Of a stretch of 64,000 nt of DNA, positions 1 to 10,669 are shown piece by piece (within the stretch, counting starts at the first letter, position 1; each line of letters starts with the position of its first letter). Source of the stretch: Galdieria sulphuraria. Taxonomy: Eukaryota > Rhodophyta > Bangiophyceae > Galdieriales > Galdieriaceae. The stretch covers positions 1 through 64,000 of the forward strand of contig NW_005178428.1 in NCBI RefSeq assembly GCF_000341285.1. The letters run 5' to 3'. The notes below the pieces were generated by a model. That model worked only from the letters and a program-made list of their open reading frames with translations. It had not been told where the DNA came from and made no database searches. The position numbers were made by a program, and so were the translations under genes.

Positions 1-1
1 C

Positions 2-1285
2 GTAAATTCTTTGTCACGAAGACTTCTCACTAGTGAACTTGCAGAATTGTTGTTGGAATTGACTGGTGGTGTTCCTGGTTTACTTGTTCGAGCAATCAGT
101 TACCTTTTGCTGTANAAATCATCCAACAACAATTTCTTATTATCNAAGGAAACCTTCTTGATCATAATGAANAGCTTTCTAGTAACAAATTATTGTGTTG
201 CGACATTCTTACCTCGTCTGATAAGTCTCAGNGAGCAGCGNAAGCGCTTGTTAAGAATGCTTACGTTATTATCTTTGTATCGTATTCGATTNGATTTNGA
301 NGAAACTGTGCAAGTAAGCTCAAATTCNGATGTGTTTTTGTTNGACCTAGTTACAGATATGTGTCTCTATCGTCGATTGGTTATAGAACCAGACCACAAC
401 GAACGCTANGAAGTGTTGATTCCCAAGTTACTGATNGAATATATNGACCAAGGCTTAAAGGANGATCGTTTAGAATGGTTACTTTTACAAACCCTCAAGT
501 CTCAATCTGTNGAATTCTTTTANGAGTCGAAATGTCGAATTTTGGAAGGTCTTATTGCTACACTGTTTTATTTACATTTTTCTCGGCATCCTACAAACAG
601 CTCAATGTTTTCTACTCTTGGTCAATTGTCTCGTGTTTGGAANGAAATGAATTTCCAATTTTCTTCCGAATCTGCTGCTTATTATATGAAATCTATACAT
701 TATACCAGAGCTGTATCAGGAACAGAGAGAATGACATTTGGAAGCAANGAATGGGAAAGGATAGTGGAAGAAATGTTAGAACTNGAAAAGATATATATTC
801 CATTTCATTCAACATCCTANAGTCCAGATATATTATTCAAGTTGCATGGAAGAACGAANGAGAAGAACTTGATGATTGTGGGTATTGCTTGNAAAGGCCG
901 ATGGAGTCGNAATGGTATTCGATGGAANGAAATTTTGGAAGAAGCTCACAAGCTTTTAAAACCAGTTCANGATCAAGTATTGACNAGTCATCCTACATGG
1001 CATTGTATGTTGATTATTATGAGTACTCAGTTAGCAACCAACGTATCNGAGGACTTGAATTATTCNAGTCGTTGTTATTCATTTGGCGANAGTGTTGGAG
1101 AATTCTTGATTCCTCACAACTGNGAATTGGTTATTCTTTCNGAAGCNGATGTAGAAAACGTTATTGGCAAAGACATTTTATCGAATTTAAGGAACGCTTT
1201 CAAGTCTGTGGANAATCCACATTCGAGAAACATTGGCATTTCAACCCTACAAGAAATAGTTTTATCTCTTTCCAAAAATATTTAG
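2..1285 (+). CDS. NTPase/nuclease-like protein, 5'-truncated, N-masked
   Basis: The frame is open from base 2 to the TAG at 1283-1285, so the gene is cut by the window start (about 427 codons visible). Early residues include TGGVPGLL, which resembles the lid segment of STAND/archaeal-type NTPases and of RHS/Crinkler-type proteins. Near the C-terminus, SPDILFKL followed about 20 residues later by VGIACKG looks like a PD-(D/E)xK nuclease core in which the second acid is not obvious. Both resemblances are inference. Thirty-three Ns lie at third codon positions; each reads naturally as T (for example TTN GAT as Phe-Asp). The product is not firmly recognised. It may belong to a multicopy family, since such genes are common near the ends of algal and oomycete chromosomes. 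Confidence 0.5.
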   Translation, partial: VNSLSRRLLTSELAELLLELTGGVPGLLVRAISYLLLXKSSNNNFLLXKETFLIIMXSFLVTNYCVATFLPRLISLXEQXKRLLRMLTLLSLYRIRXDXXETVQVSSNXDVFLXDLVTDMCLYRRLVIEPDHNERXEVLIPKLLXEYXDQGLKXDRLEWLLLQTLKSQSXEFFXESKCRILEGLIATLFYLHFSRHPTNSSMFSTLGQLSRVWXEMNFQFSSESAAYYMKSIHYTRAVSGTERMTFGSXEWERIVEEMLEXEKIYIPFHSTSXSPDILFKLHGRTXEKNLMIVGIAXKGRWSXNGIRWXEILEEAHKLLKPVXDQVLXSHPTWHCMLIIMSTQLATNVXEDLNYXSRCYSFGXSVGEFLIPHNXELVILXEXDVENVIGKDILSNLRNAFKSVXNPHSRNIGISTLQEIVLSLSKNI

Positions 1286-4059
1286 GAATATCTTGTTTTA
1301 ATATCTGAGAATTTTTCCAAAAACAGACACTTTCAAAAGTCGTCATAAGTCGTGGGCTGTTTTATAAGACACTTTCAAAAACCATATCAAACTTGAGGAA
1401 ATTATTCTTCTTACCACAAGTGTGTGATCTGTTTGACATACTCCATTGTTTCGTGCTGTATAATGCATAAATGAAGCTAATAGCAACAAAGCTGAGCTTT
1501 GACTTTAACGTTCATCTACTTTTCCATTGAAAACGACGAGGTAGATTGGACTTTGGAAATTCTTCAAAACTTGACAATTTGTTGCCACATATACTCGTGC
1601 TTGTCTTGGATCTTCTTCTACTTATCGTCAGAAAGAATATGGCATTACCTTCTTATTCAATTAGATCATCTTATTGAAATGGTCTTCACAATTCCAGGTT
1701 TGCTATTTTTACGATGCGTACATTTCAACTTGTTGTTCTTAGGATCTCATCATCAAACAAGGCGGTAAAGTATATCTAGTCAGAATAGTTGAGAAAATCA
1801 CACGATATTAACCTGAGTCCAGGGATTTGTTGTCATTTTATCTTTCATTATTATCCAGGAAAATCTTATCAGTCTTGAATTTTTAAACAAACTTCATATG
1901 ACCTGTAGAGATTGACGTGTCATTGAGGTTTCAAGGAGAGATTCGCTTCGACTACGAGATATTGCCTCTTATATATGTATTAACATTATGGAAGTTTAGT
2001 CATCAACTAGAGAAACTGTTGAAGAAGGAAACATTGTGTCATTTGTGTCTACATATTTCAATTGGATCTTTCTATGAAGGAGATGACATTCTATCACCAT
2101 TTTCAAATTTATCTCTGAATGAAAGCAGTAGACACGCAACTTACAAGTTACAGAATGTAAAGACCAACCGAATGCAATTATTGTTTCTCAAAAGGCACAC
2201 TATGATTTGTTACATGAAACACTTCCAGTCCGTCGATAATTTTTGTACCACAATGGAGAGATGTATCAAAAGAAGAATTGAGGAACAAGGTAGAAAGCAT
2301 TCTTATGCTTGAAAGTCTTTCTGTGAGATGGATAGAACGGTACCTAAAAGATATACTTTGTTCTCTACGCTGCTTTTTGCTAGCATCTTCAAAATTCATC
2401 TTCATTAGAGAGAAATATACTTTGGTCTTATGAACTTTAGCGAATATGCTGAATAAACTCTGGATATTGCTAGCCACTTTGGTTTTTATCATATATATCA
2501 AGTAGAAAGAGCTACTTTCAAGTTGGTTTATCCAAAGCTTGTTTTGAAATATCATGAACGTTCCAGTTCTGTCGTGGGATTCCTTATAATTCGTTTGATT
2601 TGTCATTTTATTTTCCACTTGAATGTAGTGCTTCTACGACTCTTGGATTACAATTCGAAGCATTGTTTGCCCTGGTATTTATTATGTCTTTGACCATATT
2701 TTTATTTTAAGTTTGGAGAAGTCAGCTTATTTAAAAATAAAAAAGTGAAGGAGTATATTTTTGAAACCTTCAACAACCCTCTATCAGAAAGACTTATTTT
2801 TCTTCTAAAGTATGCCTTTTTCCATTCTGGAGTATCAGGACAATTTAGCGCTTCAGGATTTACATATTCTTTCGATGCTTGGGGATGCCTTCATAAAGCA
2901 TTCGTATCCAATGAAGATGGCATTTTCATCCCACAATTACAACAATCACGAGGACCTGGCTTGATACTTCGTGCATTCAAAAACTTTTAAGTCGACTGGT
3001 TAGCCTTCTTTCGAGGAAATGACAGAATCTTCACACAAATTTCAATGACCACCTAAATATCTTATTTGAATCACATAAAAGTATTTTCACTTGAAAGGCA
3101 GAGGAGGGATTGATATTCGAACGGAAGCAGAAAAAGTTCCTTTTCTCGTGTCACAACGAATTGACCTTGGAAGCGATAGACATCTTTGCTATTCTTATTT
3201 CATGATACAATTCCAAGTCAGCATAAAACAATGACTATTCTGTCGTCACGCCAATAAAGAAGAAAAGAATGAAAGATAGAGATTCAACTTGTTCTCTTAA
3301 TGACTAAGTATATGTTATATCCTCTAAGCTTTGGCTTATCGTAACGTGTAGTTTGTGCATTTATCGAGTTTACTTTCTATAAAGTTACATTGTTCTATAA
3401 AGTAACTATGAGATCTTTTGGTAGAAGCACTAGTTTCATCCAAATGATTTCTACAACAATAAATTATTGAATATAAAGGATTTGTAATGAAATGTACATT
3501 GCATACGGTGATGAGGGAAATGATGTCTTCTTCATCATTCAATTCCTCGGTTTCACTTGCTACTTTTCTTATTGGATAGTAATAGAACGAGAAACTTTGA
3601 AAGGTTTTGAATTTGTGTGGAATCAGTTATTTAGAATATCAACACCACTTAGTTCCACTTTGGAGAATATTTCTGTCAGACAAAGTTGACAAAAAAATGT
3701 TAGTTACATTTCGTACTGTTTCTCAGTCTTGTCCTTCTTGAGGCAAACCAAATTTTAATTTCAGAATAGGGTTCTTCTGTTCGATGCCTTTTCGAGTCTA
3801 CAACCTTACAGGTTTCTGTATTCAATGCCAAAAAAGAAACATTAGCTACGAGCTAATCAATGAAGAAGTGTTTTGGAAACATATTTATGATACAGCCCAA
3901 TATATATATATATATATATATGTATATATTGGTTGACTTGCAATTCACGACCTAATAGACTATCTATCCATACATATATTTAGAGGCTGTTTTCTATTTA
4001 TTCTTCTTTATCAAAGGGAAAACAAAAAGGCTCTCAAGAGAAGTTCTATCTTCCTAGCA
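1286..4059. other. Gene-poor stretch, possible gene remnants
   Basis: This is 2.8 kb without a convincing gene. Open stretches at about 1917-2312 (+, 131 codons) and 2745-2990 (+, ends LILRAFKNF) have some protein-like composition. They lack clear starts, splice partners or recognisable motifs, so they may be decayed copies of the family represented at 1-1285. An AT microsatellite lies at 3897-3932. No RNA gene was seen. Confidence 0.4.
3897..3932. repeat. (TA)n microsatellite with palindromic ends
   Basis: A run of TA dinucleotides, broken once by a G, is flanked by CCAATATA on the left and TATATTGG on the right. The whole 36 bp is therefore close to a perfect inverted repeat. It could extrude a hairpin and is likely length-variable. 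Confidence 0.85.
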
Positions 4060-4574
4060 CTATGGTTGATCATTCAACCAACTCGTATCTGCTTTGCCTT
4101 GGGACTCTAAAAGCTTCTCCAAGATACTCACGACAGACTGATGCCCTTTGTCTACTGCTTCATCCAACGGAGTGCGGTGAAACTCGTTTTCAATGCAAGG
4201 GTCTGCTCCTTCAGCTACTAGAAGCTGTACTATTTCCAACTCTCCCAATAAGGCCGCCCAGTGCAAAGGAGTATTTCCAGCACTTGACATACATAAGTTG
4301 GGCTCCATGAAAACAAATGGACCACGTACTCATTCTGGGCATTTATGTCGGCTCCTTGCTTCGTAAGAAACTTGGCCACTTCCAACTGTCCGTTAGCTGC
4401 TGCCAAGTGAAGTGGAGTATTCCGAAACTCGTCTCTGGCAGTGAACAAAAGTTTATTGGAATATTGAAAATACAAATCATGAACTACTTGAAAGTCACCA
4501 AAACGAGCAGCATTTAAAAAAGTCTCCATATGATCATCTTCACTGAAAGCTGCAGCATCATTGTCTGTAGCCAT
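4060..4574 (-). CDS. Ankyrin-repeat protein, 155 aa
   Basis: Two exons, complement(4330..4574, 4060..4282), with a 47-nt intron (GTACGT..AAG). The join restores an ankyrin consensus across the splice (QND then AGNTPLHWAALL). Two to three repeats are visible: RNTPLHLAAANGQLEVAKFL and GNTPLHWAALLGELEIVQLL, then HRTPLDEAVDKGH. It is probably a cytosolic protein-binding adaptor; the partner is unknown. The ATG at 4574 follows the stop of the upstream same-strand BAR gene by only 31 nt. A read-through splice that would fuse the two is conceivable (see findings). Confidence 0.85.
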
Positions 4575-4605
4575 CTATTTCCAACAATCCCATTTCCAAC
4601 TCTTT

Positions 4606-5653
4606 CTATTGCAAATCAATCATACTTCCCTTTTCTTGGTTCAAGTCAACTTCTTCTACTCCATAGATAAGATCCCAATTATCTTGTTTCTTAACGGATG
4701 AAGAAGCCTTTCTATCACTTTCAGCACTCTGTGGACCATTCTTATTAGAAGGCGACTGTTGTTCCACGTACTCTTCATTTTCATCTTCATAACGTTTTCT
4801 TTGTGAACTTTTGGCACTCTTTTTATCCATTTTCAAACTTCCCAACATGGACATAGACGCTGCATGTGCATTTGCAACAGCAGTAATCATTTTGTCCTCT
4901 GCTTCGAAAAACTCGATCAAACGATCAGGAAGTTGACCACGGTAATGTTCTAAAAACGTTGCTATCTCTTGTGCAAATACTTCAGCTTGAGAGTCGTATT
5001 TTTGCTTCGCTAAGGCCTCCTTTGAACGAGCACTTGAAGAAGCACCGTGACTATCAATGACAGAATCACTATAGTTCGTCCTGCATTCCTTATATAATTT
5101 CTTGGCATGTTTTACATTTTCTGCGAGCTCAATTTCTCTCTGACCATCCAAGGATATGGGACTCTCTGATAAATGGGTCAACTTGGCGTGGAAACGTTCC
5201 ATAGCGTCATCAACAGTTCGGTCCTGTTCATATACTGCACGTTCCAAATCTGCGATCAACCTGGTTTCCGAAGGGGACTTGTTTCTTTCATAGCATTCCT
5301 GTTCGTTGTTCCAAACTAAGCTGCCTACTTGGTTCTAGTTCAACGTGAGAAACCTTTCCAAAAGATTACAAAGAAAAGAATACCTTCCATAACTGCAAAT
5401 AAGTATCTCTCAAGTCTCTTCCACAAGCCACCACACTGTTGAGTTTATGTTGAAAAGTTGTTAGTCTCTTTTCCAAGCTTTCTTTGGTTTCTATCACAAC
5501 TTCAAACTCCTTGGATAGGGAGTCAATTTTGGGTCTTCTTGTAAGTGTCGTGCGTTTTCCCAATTTATTCAGCACTCTTTGTTTTGCTTTTTGATATGTT
5601 CCAGCAAACTTTTTTTTATAACCTTTGGAACTACTTCCCTCCTCTATTTCCAT
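4606..5653 (-). CDS. BAR/AH-domain protein, 332 aa
   Basis: Exons complement(5384..5653, 4606..5334), with a 49-nt intron in phase 0. The protein is strongly helical and charged. The N-terminal block KQRVLNKLGKRTTLTRRP and the long coiled-coil with FLEHYRGQLPDRLIEFFEAE and MITAVANAHAASM are typical of AH/BAR domains, which bind and curve membranes. The C-terminal 60 residues are acidic and Ser-rich, probably disordered. The frame stays open to 5722, but that start would be a TTG; the first ATG (MEIEEG) at 5653 is preferred. It sits 35 nt after the AP endonuclease stop. A role in endocytic or vesicle traffic is inferred from the family. Confidence 0.75.
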
Positions 5654-5688
5654 GTTTACAAAAGAACTGTCAATTCTCTCCACCAATT

Positions 5689-6807
5689 CTAAAAAATTCT
5701 CATTTGAATTCCAATCGGACAATGATCACTTCCTTCTATCTTATCCAATATAAAGGCATCCACTAAATTGCTCACCAAAGAGGAAGATAATAGACTAGAG
5801 AATATGAGATAAATAAATATATCAACAGCTGCAATACTACCAATAATCAATTCTCCAACCTTGGTTACGAAGTCGGCCTCCTGTTTTATAATCCCAAAAA
5901 GAATAAGCTTCTTTTCTATGTGGATAAAGATACCGAAAGGAATCGACCATTTTGGTTTCTTCTAAAAATTTTGAAAAATTGTTACGTTCACTTTGAACAA
6001 AACCAGCTTTGGAACCCAAACGTTCGGGAGCATACACATCTATATCTTGATGCGCAACGTTTAAATCACCCAATAGAACGATTGGCTTCTTCATCTATAC
6101 ACGTTCACTCTTATTCTACCATAATTTCTCAACTTACTTGTAATTCACATATATAAGAGCAAAAGCTAGGATCCCATGAGTGAACACGATACTCCAAGTT
6201 CTTCAATTTATCTCCCGAGTTGGGTACATAACTTGTCATATTATTTAAACTGGTCTCAATGAGATATGCAATATTATGTTGTTTGACTTACACACTAGCT
6301 ACATAAAAATTCTCATATTCTGCTACTATCAAACGACTAGGTGCAATATAGAGCAACCTTTTCTTTAACATCAAGAACTTACCCAGTCTTATTATGTTCC
6401 GAGTAGACACCTTCAAAGTCCTTTAAGACAGCGATGGGAGCCATTTTACTAAACAATGCAGTTCCCGAATATCCACGTTTTGTCTCACAACAATTGAAAA
6501 ACTTCTTATATTGTGGTAACAAAAAGGCACCGGGTACTTTATCTTCAGTTAATTTGGTTTCTTGCAAACAAATAAAGTCAGGATCCTCTTGACTAACTAG
6601 ATTGACCAACTGTTTTCTTTCCAATACTCGCTTCAAACTGTTTACATTCCACGACAAAAACTTCAAAAGGGTTTCAGTATCTTTCTTAGGGGAGTTTTCG
6701 GTAATCGAGTCAAGTTGAGTACAATTCTTCTTTTTAGTAGGAGAAAGAGGATCAGATGGGTCTTCAGTATCGTTAATAAACCTTTTCTCTCCTAAACAAG
6801 TATACAT
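5689..6807 (-). CDS. AP endonuclease / exonuclease III family, 307 aa
   Basis: Five exons, complement(6383..6807, 6292..6336, 6138..6231, 5841..6094, 5689..5794), with introns of 46, 60, 43 and 46 nt. Family motifs appear in order: FLSWNVNSLKRVL, CLQETKL (metal-binding Glu), YVPNSG, GDLNVAHQDIDV (catalytic Asp/Asn), WRIDY, and the terminal GSDHCP His. It acts in base-excision repair, cutting 5' of abasic sites. The roughly 45-residue N-terminal extension, with KKK and Ser/Pro, could hold a nuclear or organellar signal. The start is the ATG at 6807; a GTG nine bases upstream is not used. The 45-nt second exon is among the smallest in the window. Confidence 0.9.
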
Positions 6808-7134
6808 ATCTTTCACTTATTTTCTTAACCACTTGCACATCAATCATGAAGCATTCAACAACATAATTCGAAATGGCTGTTGTTTTCACACTTTTCATTC
6901 AACATCTTATTCTACACTTATAAAGAAACCAACTAAGAAAACCTGCCTGTTGCAAAAGTTCATTTCTATTAATCCTAGTCAGTCAATGAATATGGTTAAG
7001 TTTATCTTCTTGGAATATTCAGTTATGAGATTAACTGAATCATTCTCTTTGTGCCTTTGTTGAGAACATCCAACCACTGAGAAACTATTCTAGACATAAA
7101 AAGATTGTTTGGTACGAGTTCCATATTCTCATAG
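6808..7134. promoter_or_regulatory. Divergent intergenic region
   Basis: These 327 bp separate the start of the AP endonuclease (-) from the asparagine-synthase-like gene (+), so it must hold both promoters. No motif stands out by eye and no coding sequence was recognised. Confidence 0.4.
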
Positions 7135-8166
7135 ATGATAAAAACGGAGCAGTTGAAAACGATATTTCGACAAAGTTTACAAAGAATAGCAAACCACAAG
7201 GATTGGAAACAACCAAGCTGCATCATTCTATCCGGTGGTTTAGATACTTCCATTGTAGCTGAGGAAGGTGTTCATATATTATCGTTGCAAGGAGCCATCA
7301 CAACTATAGCAACTCGTACCGCAACAGACGAACAATGGGCCATCAAAGTTGCCATAAGAACAGGTTTGGAACATCATATAGTGAAAACAGATTTGAGGCA
7401 TTTGTTGGATCTTTTACCACAAGTGATTCGGATATTGAAGAGTTTCGATCCCATGGAGTTAAGAAACTCCCTTGCTACCTTTGCAGCTTTGAAACAAGCC
7501 TCGTCGTTGGGTTTTCGTTGTTGTGTGACTGGAGATGGTGCTGACGAAATCTTTGGAGGTTACAGTTTTACGCATCATTTAAGTGAACAAGATTTTGTCC
7601 AACACCGAAATGCAATGATAGCTAATATGCATTTCTCCAGTTTTCCTATGGCTCAGAGTTTAGGACTATCTGTCTTTTCACCCTACTTGGATCCTGAAGT
7701 GATTGAGTTGGCCAAGAACTTGACCAAAAGAGAAAGTATAGGAAACAAATGGGTCAATGGAAAATATCAAACGTTTGGAAAGTTATTATTACGTGAAACA
7801 TTTGGTGAGGTGACTTCTTGTTGGCGAAATAAGGATCCTATTGAAGTAGGAAGTGGTACGACTGTCCTTGGAAATGGATATTTTGAACAATGGATAGATA
7901 ATCAGTCATTCGTTCAACAAGTGGATGAAATATGGAAGCGAGATGGTGTGTATATTCGTGATAAGGAACACTTGTGGTATTATCGAATATTTGAAAAGGA
8001 GCGTAGAAATAAAAGTTTCATTCCTTTGCCTCGAAAAGGAGAAATAGCTTGTGATGATCCATGTCCTTATTGCGGATATCAGTTGAGCCCACAAATGCAA
8101 ACTTTTTGTACGACATGCGGAGCTTATGATAGAAATCTAAGGTCTCGAATAGTAACCAAGTCATGA
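7135..8166 (+). CDS. Stand-alone asparagine synthase-like domain protein with C-terminal zinc ribbon, 343 aa
   Basis: Intronless. The N-terminal half shows the ATP-pyrophosphatase P-loop LSGGLDTS and the GDGADEIFGGY signature of the asparagine synthase (AsnB C-terminal) domain. The normal N-terminal glutaminase domain with its catalytic Cys2 is absent, so ammonia or a partner must supply nitrogen if the protein makes asparagine. The last 50 residues carry CPYCGY and CTTCGAY, a CxxC..CxxC zinc ribbon. Stand-alone synthase domains of this kind are familiar in archaea, so horizontal origin is possible but unproven. It may instead adenylate another substrate. The ATG at 7135 is the first in frame. 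Confidence 0.8.
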   Translation: MIKTEQLKTIFRQSLQRIANHKDWKQPSCIILSGGLDTSIVAEEGVHILSLQGAITTIATRTATDEQWAIKVAIRTGLEHHIVKTDLRHLLDLLPQVIRILKSFDPMELRNSLATFAALKQASSLGFRCCVTGDGADEIFGGYSFTHHLSEQDFVQHRNAMIANMHFSSFPMAQSLGLSVFSPYLDPEVIELAKNLTKRESIGNKWVNGKYQTFGKLLLRETFGEVTSCWRNKDPIEVGSGTTVLGNGYFEQWIDNQSFVQQVDEIWKRDGVYIRDKEHLWYYRIFEKERRNKSFIPLPRKGEIACDDPCPYCGYQLSPQMQTFCTTCGAYDRNLRSRIVTKS

Positions 8167-8288
8167 TATTTTCATATTACTAGAGACAAACTTTTTATTC
8201 CAACTGCAAATCTCGAAATTCCTATAAACTTTCAAGGCTTCCAATCGAGAAGAAAACTAGAAACTCTCTTGGAAAGGTATCAGCTGAT

Positions 8289-10669
8289 TCAACTGTATTC
8301 TGTGTTCGACGAGACTCGACCCTCCATTTCCACTAAAGCATCATCCGATAAACTAGCTAGATTATGGAGTCTTTGAAAAATATCTTTGGAGGCCATTAAA
8401 GTTGGTCCCTTTTCTACCTTAGTTCTCATTTCTTGTAACATTTCTGCAGAGATCTCATGACACTCCCCATTTCCTTGATAGAAATCTCCAAGCAGTTCAC
8501 TTTCTATTCGCTTACCAGAAGTTATATCGTGAATGGCCTTCAATAAATCGTAACATATAAGTTCATTTATGACAGAGTCATGACGATACGCTTCATGATT
8601 GCACACAAATTTTCTAATCCAGCTTGCAGTAGTCAATAACTCTCCTTTAGCTTTGGCTGAAATAAAGTCGAGATAGTTGCCTATTTTCACAGAGCTTTCA
8701 GGAGGTAATTCAATGGCGTCCAGATATCCTCTTATGAGGGAAATCAATCCAGGAAAAGCAAAATTATGATTGCTATGAAGTTCATCGACTGATTTGCCAT
8801 TAATAATTTGGTCAATAGTCATAGGCTCACAATCCGAGCAAGATGAACAGGCGGTAAGACAACATTCTTGAACTGAAGAAGAAAAGCGAGGTTTGTGAGT
8901 TCGTCCACAGGCGCATTTGAAACGATCCGGTACATGAGAATTGTCGGCGAAGACATTTCTTCTAAAGTAAAATTTTTGTTGAATAACAGCATCTCTGCAT
9001 TGCGCTGCTTTCATATTTCGATCAACAAGGGAAATAGGAATATAAAAGTTCAAATCAAAAGCTATAATAACTCTGGATACCAATACAGTGAATACTGCAA
9101 AAGCGGCATTTTCAAAGTCAGTAAACTGCACTTCCATGGGACGAAACTCTGTCCTCCATCCAGCATTCGATTCCTGTTCATACATGAGCTTACAAAATGT
9201 AATTTCAAAGATTTTCCTTTCATACCAGAGAAGGAGGCTTCAGTCTAACCGTATTCCAATTAGTACTTTGTATATTTTCAAAATGCTCTGTAGAATGTTC
9301 ATCTTGTGCATTCATAGATTCTTCATAGATTACCAACGGGTCACGAATAAACAAATGAGCAATATGCTTTGCAAGTCTTTCATCAACTCCATTTTCCAAC
9401 AACATGCGATACGAATCTTCATCCAATAATGCCTCCACATCGTTATAACGTTCTGGAATCATTTCCTTTCTTGAAGATACGAATAAATCGATGGAGTCAT
9501 ATCGAGACTTTCTGGGTCCATGGCGCATTTCTTCTAATGTGCGGTCATCTACAGCTCCACAAATGATATCCCTAAAGAGATTTCATTTCAAAAACAATAC
9601 AAGAAAAACATTTTTTACCATCTAGAGTCGGTATCTAGCAAGTATCCTTTCAGTATGGGTGTTGCTCCTGTCAGTGCCAACATGATTGGTGCAAAGACTG
9701 CCAACTGATCATAAAGATAACGACTTTCATCCATATCCTTGGCTTGAAGAGTAACTTGCAGACAACAACAACCCATACCAAAAGCCATACAATCCATATA
9801 GATATCCGAGGTAGTCTCCTTTGCAAGTTGCTCCAAATCAAGCATATCCTCTTTCTCTATCTCAGAATCTGTTGTACTACTATTAGTCAACGAATGATGA
9901 CTATTTGTTCCACCACTGCAACCATTTTGGTGAGCAAGACATCGAGGAAGCACTGGAAACTCTCTATCTGTCTTTTCGTCCTGGTATACTGGTCTCCGAA
10001 TGTCTACTTTCCTTCCTCTTCTGTGTCGTATGTTCCTAGTTAGAGTTGGAAAGCGAGGATGTGGATTAATAGCTGCATCCGGTACATAAAGAGAAAGGGA
10101 AGCCGGTCCTACGATAATAACAAAATTCATCAGTTGGCACATACTCTAAAAGTAATTATCAAAAAACATATACCTAGGACAGGTTCTGTAGGAGATGTAA
10201 AGTTACCTACACCTAATAAAGGAAATGCTGTTATGCTTAGCACAATTTCATTTTTCTCTAAAACTGAAAAAATTTCCAATCGCCTCAACATCATATTTTG
10301 CTCCACTAGTTCTAAATCGCCTGCAAAACAACGATATGGCACACCAGGAGTTCCTTCCACCATCCAGTTCGCATATTCCGGTCTCCAAAGTACTTCGACC
10401 GAAGAACCTTCAGGTTGTGAGTGTTCTTGCTTCTGTAGTTCTTGCAAGATTTCTGGCGCCCTTAGTGACAGTGACATTTTGCGTCTAGACTTATCCACAT
10501 GGAGGACCGTATACTCTACTTCATCTCCCCAGCGTAAACAGTCATCCTTTCGATTTTTTGTTGCACAATATACATGAATAAACTGCCGGATGCCTTTTCT
10601 TTTAACTTCCCGTATATAAGGTTGGCTTGCTTTCCAAGACAGCGGGTGACCAGTGGACAAAAGGCCCAT
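8289..10669 (-). CDS. Glutamate-cysteine ligase catalytic subunit, 738 aa
   Basis: Four exons, complement(10174..10669, 9619..10108, 9226..9571, 8289..9173), with introns of 65, 47 and 52 nt. The protein begins MGLLSTGHPLSW and contains RWGDEVEY, SLSLR, YVPDAAINPHPRFPTLTRNI, SRWDIICGAVDDRT, STNWNTVRLKPP and GWRTEFRPMEVQFTDFENAA. These are the signatures of animal/fungal-type glutamate-cysteine ligase. It makes gamma-glutamylcysteine, the first and rate-limiting step of glutathione synthesis. At 738 residues it is about 100 longer than the human enzyme, partly from a Ser/Asp-rich insert in exon 2 and a Cys-rich CACGRTH..CCLTACSSCSDC stretch in exon 4. The acceptor at 9173 was chosen because it keeps the family spacing KPP..GWR. 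Confidence 0.95.

Noticed and set aside
115-1213. Ns read as polymorphism between collapsed gene copies
   Set aside because: Random wobble differences would not always precede GA, AA or AG; the stop-codon pattern explains every case.
2178-2618. 146-codon minus-strand frame
   Set aside because: No recognisable motif, no ATG-supported context, and it overlaps an equally weak plus-strand frame.
5654-5722. Longer start for the BAR protein
   Set aside because: It would need a TTG start and would overlap the AP endonuclease coding end; ATG 5653 is cleaner.
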